NCBI GenBank assembly: GCA_034440575.1
Contig: JAOTOL010001462.1
Span: 1,073,732 to 1,137,731, forward strand
Origin: Imbricaverruca yamaguchii
Taxonomy: Eukaryota; Arthropoda; Thecostraca; Neoverrucidae
Direction of reading: 5' to 3'
DNA: 64,000 bases
Below the pieces are notes generated by a model. The model searched no databases. It was given only the letters and a program-made list of their open reading frames with translations, and had not been told where the DNA came from. Positions 24,988 to 35,260 of the stretch are shown one piece after another. Numbering within the stretch: the stretch's first letter is position 1; the number at the start of each line of letters is the position of its first letter. The translations under genes were made by a program, and so were the position numbers.

Positions 24988-26129
24988 CTGCCGCCAGCGC
25001 GCCGGGTCAGGTCAGGTCGGGTCGGCGGTGGCCGGCTGGGCAAAGCCTACAGTGCTGACGTGTGGGTAAATCGGCCAGGGGACAGCGCTCGATCGCCGTC
25101 AGAAATTGTCCTCCCAGGGCAGGGCGAGTCAGGTAGAAGCGCTATGTGGAGCATCGGGCAAGGAGACAAACACAAACAGGGGGCATTGCCTTCCATTTTC
25201 CGCCGCCAGTGGCGTACTCAGAATTTGTATCATCGGGGTGGGGCCGAGCGGATATCTACAGGATCGACCTACTCGAATTAAAGTATCCGGATTTTGACCA
25301 CCATTTGTCAAAGGGCCACTTTCATTTCAGTATTGCAATAAGTAGTGGCCAAAGTAATTTTCTGTGGTGGGGACTCAATCTGCCACAAACGTTTCCTTGC
25401 CACCTTATTTTAACTCCACCCCTCCCTCTTCAAAGCTTTTTCTGGTATCCATCGGGAAGTCAGCTCACACTGGTGAAGTTACACCTGCACAAGTCAGCAA
25501 AAATGTAGCATCTCCCCATTTCACACAATCTAGTCCATGACACCCGGTCGCCACCACGCCATCGTTCGGACACGTGCACTCCCACCCGCTTTGTGCGTTC
25601 GGCACATTCGCGACATCTCGTGCAGATACTGCAGTTTCTGCGAGGGCTTCTACGTTTTGCCACTTGCTGTCACCTGATGGTCTTGCGCCTTTGTATTTGA
25701 CGGCATAAATGCTTCGCATGTGAATTCACTTGGAACATTCAAGGAATTAAATTTCATGGATACTTATTTCCTTCGCGCACATTTTGGCATCGTCTGAATA
25801 TGCTCCCAAATTCACTACCGAGCCGAGGCGCCGTTTCTGTATGTTAGTGGAATCCGCTGCATTTGTCTTCGTCTTCTGATATGCTGTGCGGTCCCGGCGC
25901 ATTTTTGTCAGAGGGGCCTAGGACGTTTATTTTAAATCCCGGCGTGTTTTTTGGGGGCCTTGTTGCTTTGGGGGACCGATGGAGTTTTTGAGGTACTGGC
26001 GCCCTTTGAAAGACCCGTTATGTTTATTTGGTGCCCGCGCTCCATACGGTTTGTTTTTAAGGACCATGTCGCATCTTGCGGGCCCCAATCATGCACCTCC
26101 TTGCACCTCGCGTGCAAAGTCCTCCACCT
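24988..26129. other. Intron with repeat debris
   Basis: Intronic sequence between cassette R3 exons A and B. The segment from about 25,206 begins AGTGGCGTACTCAGAATT, an end motif shared with about 9,418 and 44,963, and probably marks an interspersed element. No gene is seen on the opposite strand. Confidence 0.5.
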
Positions 26130-26505
26130 GAGCCAGTGATGAACAGCGCGATCACTAGTCCGCCGCCTGAGTCTGTGAGGAAGCGCGCGCTCTCCGGTCC
26201 TCTGCCCGGGTCAGCGAGGAGTCGGCGTCTTCTCCGGTCCTCTGCCCAAATTAATGAGGACGCCGACACGGTCGCACGTCGTCCTCCTGGGTCAGTGAGT
26301 AAGTGGCGCGGTGTCCGGTCCCCTTTGCGGCTGGGCGAAGAAGCGGTACGGTGCGCGGTCCTCCGTCCGAGCGAGTGAAAAAGTGCCGTGGTCTCTGGTC
26401 TTCCTGCCGAGTCGGCGCAGCAGTGCCGGGGTCTCCCGTCCGCCATCGGGGCGAGCGAGGACGCGACACGGTCTGCGGTCCACCTGCCGTCCCGGCGGGG
26501 ACGCG
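26130..26505. repeat. Degenerate 37-47-bp minisatellite next to a splice donor
   Basis: On the plus strand, diverged units share a TCCGGTCCTCTGCC or GCGGTCCTCCGTCC core followed by a G/A-rich GAGCGAGGA-type segment, about eight units. The array begins within about 10 bp of the donor GTGAGT of cassette R3 exon A. Divergence between units suggests it is older than the 36-bp and 27-bp arrays. Confidence 0.65.
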
Positions 26506-26515
26506 GCGCACTCAC

Positions 26516-26654
26516 CAGTCACACCGGAAGTGCTGAGCGTGATGTCCTGATCGGTGACGTAGGCGGCGGTCGACACCGTGGCCTTGACGTCGTACACCAC
26601 GGTGCTTTTCGTCGGCACGTCCAAACTCTGGCTGAACACCGGGTGCCAATCGGT
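26516..26654 (-). CDS. Cassette R3 exon A of the large extracellular repeat gene
   Basis: A 139-nt exon with clean ends: acceptor GTGCGTCGGCAG before ACCGAT (phase 0) and ACTG before donor GTGAGT (phase 1). It encodes TDWHPVFSQSLDVPTKSTVV followed by an alternating V/T/S stretch ending TLSTSGVT. The W-H-P-V-F-x-x-x-L pattern parallels WGNTLSYTLSISVP in R1 and IGHQFTIHMNIEYP in R4. Joining to the next exon (GTCTGCGCC) gives a GGT codon and an open frame. Confidence 0.8.
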
Positions 26655-27240
26655 CTGCCGACGCACACCGGTGGTGTGAGTGGCACGCACGCACGGGGGG
26701 AGGGCGCTGATGACAAGACCGAGGTCGCTTAGCGAGAACGAAAAAGGCGTTGGTGCTGGTGTGCTGGCGTCGCGGCACACGGGCTTAGTAGCCATGAGCA
26801 CCGATTATTGTCAGTGAAACAGCCAAGCGGCAAAGTCGATGAGAACTCATGGGCCGCGGCAGTAGCCAAAATAGCCTCCTACAAGAATGTCCTTTCATGC
26901 AGGATGTGCGGCGCGCGAAGATGAGCACCACGTCCTCAGCACCTTGCCCGTACCCATTATCACGCTTGCACTTCTTCATCATGCATCTTACCCGCCGTCC
27001 AGTGTGCACTTTACGCATGCACCACCGTTCTCACACAGTATTTCTGTTGGCACTTCCTTCGCGTGTCCTCTGCCGGCGATCGTTCCAACACCTCGTCACA
27101 CCCCACGTTCGCACCCCAAAACTACCACTATGCGCACCCAAGTACGCACCTCCCACCCGCACCCTGGCAGCCGGTGTGGCCGCTTCCCTGGCCACACCGG
27201 CTCCCATCTCGCTCCGCCGACAGCTGGCATGTCCACTGAC

Positions 27241-27464
27241 CTCCATGGTGATGGAGCCGGCCAGGCTCGGCTCGGTGCCGGCCGTCACCGTCATTACGAT
27301 TCGCGAGGTCGAGCTGTCGGCACCTATTTCTGAATACGTGAGTAAGTCCTTGACTTTCGCGTACAGCACCAGCTGGACGTGGCCGCCGACGGTGGCCTGC
27401 GCCGTGGCGAACACCGGGATCTTGATGGTGACTTTGCGGCCGATGTCAGTTTGGGAGGCGCCAC
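27241..27464 (-). CDS. Cassette R2 exon C of the large extracellular repeat gene
   Basis: A 224-nt exon: acceptor GGCCGCCAG before GTGGCGCC (phase 1) and ATGGAG before donor GTCAGT (phase 0). It encodes QTDIGRKVTIKIPVFATAQ, then VQLVLYAKVKDLLTYSEIG, and ends AGSITME. The length is typical of the cassette C exons (120-231 nt), and the phase-0 exit matches the next A exon. The start in phase 1 agrees with the previous exon only if a 1-nt deletion near 28,190 is assumed. Confidence 0.75.
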
Positions 27465-28166
27465 CTGGCGGCCACACCATAGCATGCCATACACCATACC
27501 GCACCACACCAGCATAACCACAGCGTGACGGCTCCGAGCGAGCGGCTGGGATCGGCCGCTCGAGCTACCCAGACGGTGCGGACCGTATCATGATCGTTGG
27601 AGGTTGAGGACGTTGGAGGGTTGTGAACTTTGGATGTTGTGAGCTTCGGATGTTGTGATCAGTGCAGGTAAAGGAGTGTTGGATATTATGAATGCTTTCT
27701 GGCGATGTACGGTGTGAAGTCGTGAGGTTGGCAGCGGACTGGGCCAGATTGGTGGTGACTTGGTGCATGACTAGATGACATCGCGTAACTTACCAGAGTT
27801 TAATTCGGTATCGTCTGTGCGGAGAGCTTTCTGTGTCAACGATTAAATATTGCGCGGAGACTAGGAACATGACTGATTTCATATCACACCCTTTTTCATG
27901 ACAACCAGTTCCCTGCATGGCAACCAAACTCGAAACGATCCCACACACATTTTCAATCTGCGTACCGTGCATGGAGAGGCGTGACGATCACTTCAGGACA
28001 CGACGATTACTTGTGCCGCCGTCGCCACCGCCATAGACGGACATTGCGACTCGCGACATCGAGTCTTTGATCCGTCACAATCTACCCAGACAAACAGACA
28101 AGGGGATGCACGGTCGCGCGCAGCGCACGCTTCCCGTCCGAGGCGTCCTGCGGCGGGCAAACTCAC
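27465..28166. other. Intron
   Basis: Intron between cassette R2 exons B and C. A weak repeat of GTTGGAGG/GTTGTGA(A/G)CTT words is visible at about 27,596-27,660. No other structure seen. Confidence 0.5.
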
Positions 28167-28325
28167 TCTTTCCTTTCTGTTTGAACGGAATGTTGAAGCT
28201 TTGAAGGTGACTGCGCCGGCGACGCTTTCAACCTTCTCCGCGGTGAACTGGTCGGCGTTGAAGGAGGTCGGGCCGACGAAGTCCGAGCCGACCGTCACAT
28301 AGGCACCTCCGATGCTGACAGCATC
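28167..28325 (-). CDS. Cassette R2 exon B of the large extracellular repeat gene (probable 1-nt deletion)
   Basis: Acceptor GACGTGTTGCAG before GATGCTG (phase 0); donor AAAGA before GTGAGT. It encodes DAVSIGGAYVTVGSDFVGP, then TSFNADQFTAEKVESVAG and GAVTFK. After about 28,190 a neighbouring frame reads FNIPFKQKGK, which fits the hydrophobic strand pattern of the family better than the continued frame. In that frame the exon ends in phase 1, as needed by the next exon. This suggests one missing base in or near CAAAGC. If no base is missing, the junction to the next exon is out of frame. Confidence 0.68.
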
Positions 28326-28632
28326 CTGCAACACGTCGGCGATACGGTCGCCGGCTTGCGCACGTGATGCTGCAGCACACCGACGGGATCGGTGTTGGCG
28401 ACGTGCAGCGGAGCATCGCATGCGCCCTGAAGGTCACCCAATAGCCAGCCAGCCAATTCACGGCGTATTATCAGCGCATCGTCGGCACGTCTACAGGCCG
28501 GCACCCGGCATCCGTCAGCGAGGTCCAAGTCCTCCGGATCTCCGCCAGCAGATCTCGACGTGCATGCGCAGATGCCAACACACATGGACGCACCCGACAC
28601 ACGTTGGCTTGCCACCACACATCTGGGCCTAC
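28326..28632. other. Intron
   Basis: Non-repetitive part of the intron between cassette R2 exons A and B. Nothing else recognised. Confidence 0.5.
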
Positions 28633-28990
28633 CCGACATACATGGGCAGACCCTGGCGTACATAGACAGGCACTAGCATACATGGACAGACACTGGAATA
28701 CATAGACAGGCATTGCTATACATATACAGACCCTGCCATTCATAGACAGACCCTGGCATACATTGGCAGACTCTGCCATACATGGACAGACCCTGGTATA
28801 TACGGACAGACCCTGGCATACATGGACAGACACTGGCATACATAGACAGGCACTGGCATACATATACAGACCCTGGCTTACATAGACAGACCCTGGCATA
28901 TATTGACAGACCCTGTCATACATGGACAGACCCTGGTATACACGGACAGACCCTGGCATACATGGACAGACCCTGGCATACATGGACACA
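28633..28990. repeat. 20-bp minisatellite, about 18 copies
   Basis: The unit is CATACATGGACAGACCCTGG, with CATAGACAGGCACTGG and TATACGGACAGACC variants. Intronic (between cassette R2 exons A and B). Confidence 0.95.
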
Positions 28991-29230
28991 TGTCGCCGTG
29001 CATGATCTTATGCCGAAATACCTGGGATGATGCGTAGGGAAATATTGATGCGTATGGGAATGCCCGATGAACGTGGTCAGAGCCCGACACGTAGGCAGAT
29101 CCTGACACTCTGGCATGTATGGCTACAGACTGTACACAGGAGACCCAGACACAAGGCACACCAGGCCTGCGCTCGGTCAGACATCTCGTGCCCAGATACA
29201 TGTCAGACAGACAAAGGGAACACACAGAAT

Positions 29231-29715
29231 TAGGGCACACCCCGACACGAGACATGTGAAGACAATGTTACACCCAGCCACGAGACATGCGAAGACAATG
29301 TTACACCCAGACACGAGACATGTGAAGACAATGTTACACCCAGCCACGAGACATGTGAAGACAATGTTACACCCAGACACGAGACATGCGAAGACAATGT
29401 TACACCCCGACACGAGACATGTGAAGACAATGTTACACCCAGACACGAGACATATGAAGACAATGTTACACCTAGACACGAGACATGAGAAGACAATGTT
29501 ACGCCCAGCCACGAGACATATGAAAACAATGTTACACCGAAGTAGGTTTCCTGTGAAGACAATGTTACACCCAGACACGAGACATATGAAGACAATGTTA
29601 CACCCAGCCACGAGACATATGAAGACAATGTTACACCCAGCCACGATACATATGAAGACAATGTTACACCGAAGTAGGTTTCCTGTGGAGACAATGTCAC
29701 ACCCAAGTAGGTCTC
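29231..29715. repeat. 33-bp minisatellite, about 15 copies
   Basis: Units read GAAGACAATGTTACACCCAG followed by (C/A)CACGAGACATGT. Three copies near the right end carry a different second half, GAAGTAGGTTTCCTGT. Intronic, same intron as the 20-bp array but unrelated in sequence. The unit length is a multiple of three, so long spurious frames appear on both strands. Confidence 0.95.
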
Positions 29716-30163
29716 CTAAAAGACCAATACGCAGAACCATATACCGTGACAGCGGACGCTCATCACACCTGCAGTTTTCTGGATCGGATGTGATGGGTTT
29801 ACAGCGAACCGATGATGATAGGAGGACTTATAATTTGCTGAACTCAGAGCGAAACACATTATATATATATATAAATTATATATTTATCATTATCCCGGTT
29901 GCACTTTCGACTCGTCCACAACGCAGGTTCATCCACATTTGTGTCGGTTGTCCACAAATTGTGCACTGCAAATAATTTATCCTCTCAATCCTTCGACCTT
30001 TGACCCCCCCCCTCTCTCTCTCTCTCACACACATATCTGCAAATACATACCACACCACACACACATACCCGCGCCATCCCCACCAGTTCACGTCATGCGA
30101 TGTATGTGCCTATGAAAACTACGAAGGCTGCATCGGGCACTGAAGACACTCTGGTATACAGAC

Positions 30164-30313
30164 CTCGCCCATAGACTCGTGCAGCAGGAATGCCTCCAGG
30201 TAGATTGAGCCGACGGCGGCCGATACCGAGTAGCCCAGTTCGACTACCCCGGCACCATGCTTGGGGATGCTGATCTCGGTCGCCACTGGCTGCAAAGTCC
30301 CGACAGAAAGGAC
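30164..30313 (-). CDS. Cassette R2 exon A of the large extracellular repeat gene
   Basis: A 150-nt, phase 0-0 exon: acceptor CTGTGCGCCAG before GTCCTT; GGCGAG before donor GTCTGT. It encodes VLSVGTLQPVATEISIPKHG, then LGYSVSAAVGSIYLEAFLL and HESMGE. The T-E-I-S-I-P run is the likely equivalent of the exon-A strand pattern. It joins upstream (SSTTSDI) and downstream (DAVSIGG) exons in phase 0. The 3' splice-site region is itself the template of the neighbouring 35-bp array. Confidence 0.75.
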
Positions 30314-30324
30314 CTGGCGCACAG

Positions 30325-31445
30325 TAGGGGACATGTCAGAGTCGCAGTACCGGCCACAGCACGGGGCATGTCAGAGTCGCAGCATCGGCCACAGCACGGG
30401 GCATGCCGGAGTCGCAGCATCGGCCACAGCACGGGGCATGCCAGAGTCGCAGCACCGGCCACAGCACGGGGCACGTCAGAGTCGCAGTACCGGCCACAGC
30501 ACGGGGCATGTCAGAGTCGCAGCACCGGCCAAAGCACGGGGCATGTCAGAGTCGCAGCACCGGCCACAGCACGGGGCATGTCAGAGTCGCAGCACCGGCC
30601 ACAGCACGGGGCATGTCAGTGTCGCAGCGCCGGCCACAGCACGGGGCATGTCAGAGTCGCAGCACCGGCCACAGCACGGGGCATGTCAGAGTCGCAGCAC
30701 TGGCCACAGCACGGGGCATGTCAGTGTCGCAGCACCGGCCACAGCACGGGGCATGTCAGAGTCGCAGCACCGGCCACAGCACGGGACATGGCAGCACCGG
30801 CCACAGCACGGGGCATGTCAGAGTCGCAGCACCGGCCACAGCACGGGACATGAAGTGCAGCACCGGCCACAGCACGGGGCATGTCAGTGTCGCAGCACCG
30901 GCCACAGCACGGGACATGGCAGAGTCGCAGTACCGGCCACAGCACGGGGCATGTCAGAGTCGCAGCACCGGCCACAGCACGGGACATGAGCAGCACCGGC
31001 CACAGCACGGGCTGCATGTCAGTGTCGCAGCGCCGGCCACAGCACGGGGCATGTCAGAGTCGCAGCACCGGCCACAGCACGGGGCATGTCACAGTCGCAG
31101 CACCGGCCACATCACGGGGCATGTCAGAGTCGCAGCACCGGCCACAGCACGGGGCAGTGGCAGTACCGGCCACAGCACGGGGCATGTCACAGTCGCAGCA
31201 CCGGCCACAGCACGGGGCATGGCACGTGCAGCACCGGCCACAGCACGGGGCATCAAGCGGCCACAGCACGGGGCATGTCACAGTCGCAGCACCGGCCACA
31301 ACACGGGGCATGGTGCAGTACCGGCCACAGCACGGGGCATGGCAGTACCGGCCACAGCACGGGGCATGTCAGAGTCGCAGCACCGGCCACAGCACGGGGC
31401 ATGGCAGTACCGGCCACAGCACGGGGCATGTCAGTGTCGCAGCAC
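30325..31445. repeat. 35-bp minisatellite filling an intron, about 32 copies
   Basis: The plus-strand unit is CAGCACCGGCCACAGCACGG followed by GGCATGTCAGAGTCG. Several copies carry internal deletions (for example GGACATGGCAGCACCGG). It occupies over 90% of the 1.2-kb intron between cassette R1 exon C and R2 exon A, and its minus-strand unit resembles the adjacent 3' splice site. Its end touches a (CAG)n/(GTG) tract near 31,471-31,500. Confidence 0.96.
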
Positions 31446-31514
31446 GGATCGCGGCGTTCATGCCAGCTATACAGCAGCAGCAGCAGCAGCAGCGGGTGTG
31501 GCAGCACATCTCAC

Positions 31515-31745
31515 GATGTCTGACGTCGTGGAGGACGGCGTGAACTCCTCGTTGGCCACCCAGACGTAGTTGGACGAGTTGTACGCGACGCCGGCGCTGA
31601 CGTACGCCGGAGTGTCCGCGGCCACAGCTCTGTTGAGCACCACCAGCAGTTGGAACGTGATGACGATGTTACTGGCGTTGGCGTTGTCGCTGTCGGGACT
31701 GTCGGTGTTGGTGAGCGTGCCCAGGTCCAGCAGGACACGATCCGT
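31515..31745 (-). CDS. Cassette R1 exon C of the large extracellular repeat gene
   Basis: A 231-nt, phase 0-0 exon: acceptor CTCTTTTGGCAG before ACGGAT; GACATC before donor GTGAGA. It encodes TDRVLLDLGTLTNTDSPDS, then DNANASNIVITFQLLVVLN, VSAGVAYNSSNYVWVANEEF and TPSSTTSDI. The D-L-G-x-L-T-N-T-D block resembles motifs of DUF11/isopeptide-type bacterial surface repeats; I infer similarity of fold, not homology. Several N-x-S/T sequons fit a secreted or surface protein. This is the clearest coding exon in the window. Confidence 0.83.
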
Positions 31746-31949
31746 CTGCCAAAAGAGCCCACCGTCATCAGAGCGGAGCCCACCCGCCGCGGGCGGCATC
31801 GGGTCGGGCAGCTGCGGCCACTGCGTGCTGACGACGCACATGGAAGCCCCGGTAGCAGCTAAACAGCTAGCTGGAATCCGCTACGTACCGCTTACACCGC
31901 TTACACCGCTTACAGGCTGGACACTCAAAATACAGATTCAGAGACAGCA

Positions 31950-32470
31950 AGATAGGGAAAGAGAGAGAGTGAGAGAGTGAGAGAGTGAGAGAGAGAGTGA
32001 GAGAGGGAGAGAGGGAGAGTTGAAGAGAGAAAGAGAGAGAGAGAAAGGGAGAGAGGTAGAGAGCGAGAGCGAGAGATAGAGATAGAGATAGAGATAGAGA
32101 TAGAGACTGATATATAGATCGATAGATGGATATATAGAGAGAAAGAGAGATAAAGATAGAGAGAGAGAGTGAGACAGAGAGAGAGACAGAGAAAGAGAGA
32201 GATAGAGATAGATAGAGAAAGAGATATAAATAGAGATGGAGATAGAGATGGAGATATAAATAGAATAGAGATAGAGATAGAGATAGAGATAAAGATAGAG
32301 ATAGAGATATAGATAGAGATAGAGATAGAGATAGAGAAAGCGATATAGATAGAGATAGAGATAGAGAATAGATCGAATGATAGATAGATGGATATATGGA
32401 TATATAGAGAGAAAGAGAGATAAAGAGAGAGAGGGAGAGAGAAAGAGAGTGAGAGATAGAAAGAGAGATC
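31950..32470. repeat. (GA)n/(GATA)n microsatellite
   Basis: About 520 bp of GAGA and GATAGA repeats with TATATAGATC interruptions. Intronic, between cassette R1 exons B and C. Confidence 0.95.
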
Positions 32471-32539
32471 GGGAAAAATGGCGGCAAAGTGAGAAAGAAA
32501 CAGACTGAATGCAGAAATGATATCGGAATGCAGGCTTAC

Positions 32540-32655
32540 CACATCTGGCTGATGCGTGTTGCTAAACTTGACGGGCTGTAACCCGGTGATGCTGCTGCTG
32601 ATACCGGCGCCAAGTGACGTCAACTTAAAATCAGTCACGTCGAAAACGGTATGGC
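32540..32655 (-). CDS. Cassette R1 exon B of the large extracellular repeat gene
   Basis: A 116-nt exon: acceptor TATCGGCAG before GCCATACC (phase 1); GATGTG before donor GTAAGC (phase 0). It encodes HTVFDVTDFKLTSLGAGI, then SSSITGLQPVKFSNTHQPDV. F-K-L-T-S-L-G-x-x-I is the exon-B motif. Both junctions keep frame: the upstream exon ends TCAG (phase 1), giving a Gly codon, and the next exon starts TDRVLL in phase 0. Confidence 0.8.
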
Positions 32656-32799
32656 CTGCCGATACATGACCTGAGATTAATCTGCGATCGCAGATTCCGG
32701 GCAGAAAAAGCGATGGGCCATATTTGAAGCCGCTTCATTTCCGATGGCATAACCAATTACCACCCCTTAGTATGGAGTGTGGCTATGTGTGTGTATATG

Positions 32800-32862
32800 T
32801 AATTTTATATATACTTATATATAGAGTTATATAAATATATATATATATACATATAGATATAC

Positions 32863-32953
<91 letters not shown>

Positions 32954-32962
32954 ATATATATT

Positions 32963-33025
<63 letters not shown>
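32800..33025. repeat. (AT)n microsatellite
   Basis: About 225 bp, nearly pure AT with ATACATAT interruptions; intronic. Confidence 0.97.
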
Positions 33026-33028
<3 letters not shown>

Positions 33029-33979
33029 TCAAGACGGTTCGGCATAGCACGGCGCTAGGGGCAAGCACATGGTCAGTTAGCGCATCACGGATCTGCTCTG
33101 TAGCAGAGCCAGTCTCCGTTAGCGGCGCTACATGAAAACAGAGTCAATCACCGTAGCATGGCATTGCCTGGCATTACCCAAGGTAGATGATGAAATGAAA
33201 AATCTGCTTGAGGTGGTATATTTATTCACACGAGAAGAAAGGTCATCCCAATAACTTTGAGCCCAGTTGAGTTCATTTACTTCGATTGGATGTGGTACGC
33301 TTGCACATGCCTATGGATACAAATATGCAATAAAATCGACTTCAACGGTCATTTTCTTTTTGAAAAGTCGAATGAAGTCATGTGCTAGCTTGTATCGACC
33401 ACCATCTTTCTACATGGTGTGAGCCATGAGGGTTTTGTCAAACATGATCGTTGTGCATGATAAGTGACCCAATGAGATGGGTATATACATGTGCAGTGAC
33501 CCAGTGAGATGGCGATGAACATGTGAAGTCAGTCAGTGAGATGGCGATAAGTATGTGCGGACCTAAGCCGTTCTCTGGTGCCTAGTAGTATGCGTTTCCA
33601 TGCCACGCGAACAGCCTGGCGTTGCCGATACTCAACATGTCTGGAATGACGTTTTGTGCGTGCTTGGAGTGTACTGAACGATGAACAGTCCAAACATGCG
33701 GCAACAAGGGATGGATCGCGCGATGGCCCGCGCCCTCGCCAGCTCTCATATCTCACCTAAGGGCGCAACGCTAACGGGATGGCAGCTGCTGCACCCGGGC
33801 CGGAATGCTGGTCAAGTGCGGCCGAGGCCGTGTGCAGGCTGACTTTATTTACGACCAAACAAACAGGTGCATAGTGTGCAGATATCACGCACTGGAGACG
33901 CACGTCACCGTACTCACGAGCCACTTCACGTGCACAATTCGCGCTGAACTCCGGGCGTACGTGGTCGCACATGGCTCAC
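33026..33979. other. Intron
   Basis: Remainder of the intron between cassette R1 exons A and B. A short repeated block (GTGACCCAATGAGATGG, GTGACCCAGTGAGATGG, AGTCAGTGAGATGG) lies at about 33,465-33,545. No gene seen. Confidence 0.5.
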
Positions 33980-34076
33980 CTGAGTCCAAGTCGGCGACGA
34001 AGACCTCTACCGTCATGTCCATGCCGGTGGTCTGCGGCACCGAGATGCTCAAGGTGTAGCTGAGCGTGTTCCCCCA
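33980..34076 (-). CDS. Cassette R1 exon A of the large extracellular repeat gene
   Basis: Encodes WGNTLSYTLSISVPQTTG followed by MDMTVEVFVADLDS, the defining exon-A pattern. The donor GACTCAG before GTGAGC is strong (phase 1). The acceptor is less certain: CGCAAG before TGGGGG gives phase 0, which matches both the upstream linker exon and the other A exons, but the pyrimidine tract is poor. An alternative AG 6 nt upstream would be in phase 1. Confidence 0.7.
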
Positions 34077-34257
34077 CTTGCGGACTTCCTCCATTAGTGC
34101 TGGTTCGCACCAGCTCCATCACGGTGGACTCGGCGGTCGTTCCCGGAGCCTGTGTGTCACGGTGGGTCGGGTCAGGTCAGGTTACGCAGGCACCACCGAT
34201 TGGAAGCTCGTCACGGGTGAGCGGGAACGTGGACCTGATCGCAGTGGTGATATCTAT

Positions 34258-34510
34258 TGCGTTGGAGAGTTCGGTCTGCGACAGACGGGAGAGTATGTTT
34301 GGTCTGCGACGGACAGGAGAGTTTAGTCTGCGACAGACAAGACAGTTTGTTCGGTCTGTGACAGACGGGAAAGTTTGTTTGGTCTACGACAGGCGTGAGA
34401 GTTTGTTCGGTCTGTGACAGACAGGAGACCCGTGTCTGCGACAGACGGGGGAGTTTTTTATATGATAGACAGGAGTGTTTTTTTCTGCGGCAAACAAGAG
34501 AGATTTTGTT
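34258..34510. repeat. 28-32-bp minisatellite, about 9 copies
   Basis: Units of the form GGTCTGCGACAGACGGGAGA followed by GTTTGTT, with substitutions and short deletions that increase to the right. Intronic, between the linker exon and cassette R1 exon A. Confidence 0.85.
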
Positions 34511-34635
34511 TGCGACAGACAGATGCACGCGATCGGCCTGCTTCACAAAGTGGAAGCACTGCTGCCGACTAAAAAGAACGTCATATGCTTCGTCGTCGTA
34601 CATTAGTATCCGTCGACGATTGTGCTTAATGAACA

Positions 34636-34638
<3 letters not shown>

Positions 34639-34703
<65 letters not shown>
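34639..34703. repeat. (AT)n microsatellite
   Basis: Pure TA repeat of about 65 bp in the same intron. It is followed at 34,740-34,860 by two diverged copies of a block containing CACGGTCGTCTG, GGCTGTAGCA and CCAGATNACCAGCAC. Confidence 0.97.
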
Positions 34704-34705
<2 letters not shown>

Positions 34706-34865
34706 CGTCAGTGCTGGGTATCTGACAACTTACCAAATAACACGCACGGTCGTCTGTCTGGCTGTAGCAGCAGGCCTGCCAGATTACCAGCACAGTTCAT
34801 CTGCATGGCTGTAGCACCAGCTGCGCCAGATGACCAGCACGGTCGTCTGGCACTCGAGGACTCAC

Positions 34866-35056
34866 ATTTCGCTTGACGCGGGCCAGGTCGTCCACGTGGC
34901 CGGTCTCTGGACGGGTGGCCTCGTCGCCGTCGCCCTCAATAGCTGCGGCCTCCTCGAGTGCGTGCCGTATCTCGCTGTCGACGTCCATGGCGCGGACCAG
35001 CGTCAGGCTCCCGACGTCCCGGCGCGGCTCCACGTCAGCGTCCACAGGCGGCTCAG
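34866..35056 (-). CDS. Acidic linker exon of the large extracellular gene
   Basis: A 191-nt exon: acceptor GTGACGCCGGCAG before CTGAGCCG (phase 1); CGAAAT before donor GTGAGT (phase 0). It encodes EPPVDADVEPRRDVGSLTL, VRAMDVDSEIRHALEEAAA, an acidic EGDGDEATRPETGHVDDL stretch and ARVKRN. The basic RVKRN end next to the first repeat cassette looks like a furin-type dibasic cleavage site, which is an inference. It sits between the cadherin exon and the cassettes. I do not recognise a domain. Confidence 0.65.
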
Positions 35057-35060
35057 CTGC

Positions 35061-35260
35061 CGGCGTCACGGAGGTCAGGGCTGTGTCACGTGACGGCGTC
35101 ACGGAGGTCGGGCTGTGTCACGTGACGGCGTCACGGGAGGTCAGGCTGTGTCACGTGACGGCCTTACGGGAGGTCAGGCTGGGCTGTGTCACGTGACGGC
35201 GTCACGGGAGTTCAGGGATGTGTCACGTGACGGCCTCACGGGAGGTCAGGCTGGGGGCCT
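35061..35260. repeat. 33-bp minisatellite abutting a 3' splice site, about 6 copies
   Basis: The plus-strand unit is GGCGTCACGGAGGTCAGGCT followed by GTGTCACGTGAC. Each unit includes the perfect palindrome GTCACGTGAC. The last unit ends only 5 nt (GGCAG) from the linker exon, so the array supplies the polypyrimidine side of that acceptor. Confidence 0.9.

Noticed and set aside
22491..25069. Very long plus- and minus-strand frames (up to 790 codons) over the 36-bp array
   Set aside because: The unit length is a multiple of three, so the frames stay open on both strands. There is no unique flanking domain and the array lies in an intron of the minus-strand gene.
28600..31445. CRISPR-like array
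   Set aside because: Repeats are directly adjacent without unique spacers of constant length, and the DNA is eukaryotic. These are minisatellites.
30257..31569. 388-codon plus-strand frame with HRPQHGACQSRSTG-type repeats
   Set aside because: It is the 35-bp array read on the strand opposite to the gene, fully inside an intron.
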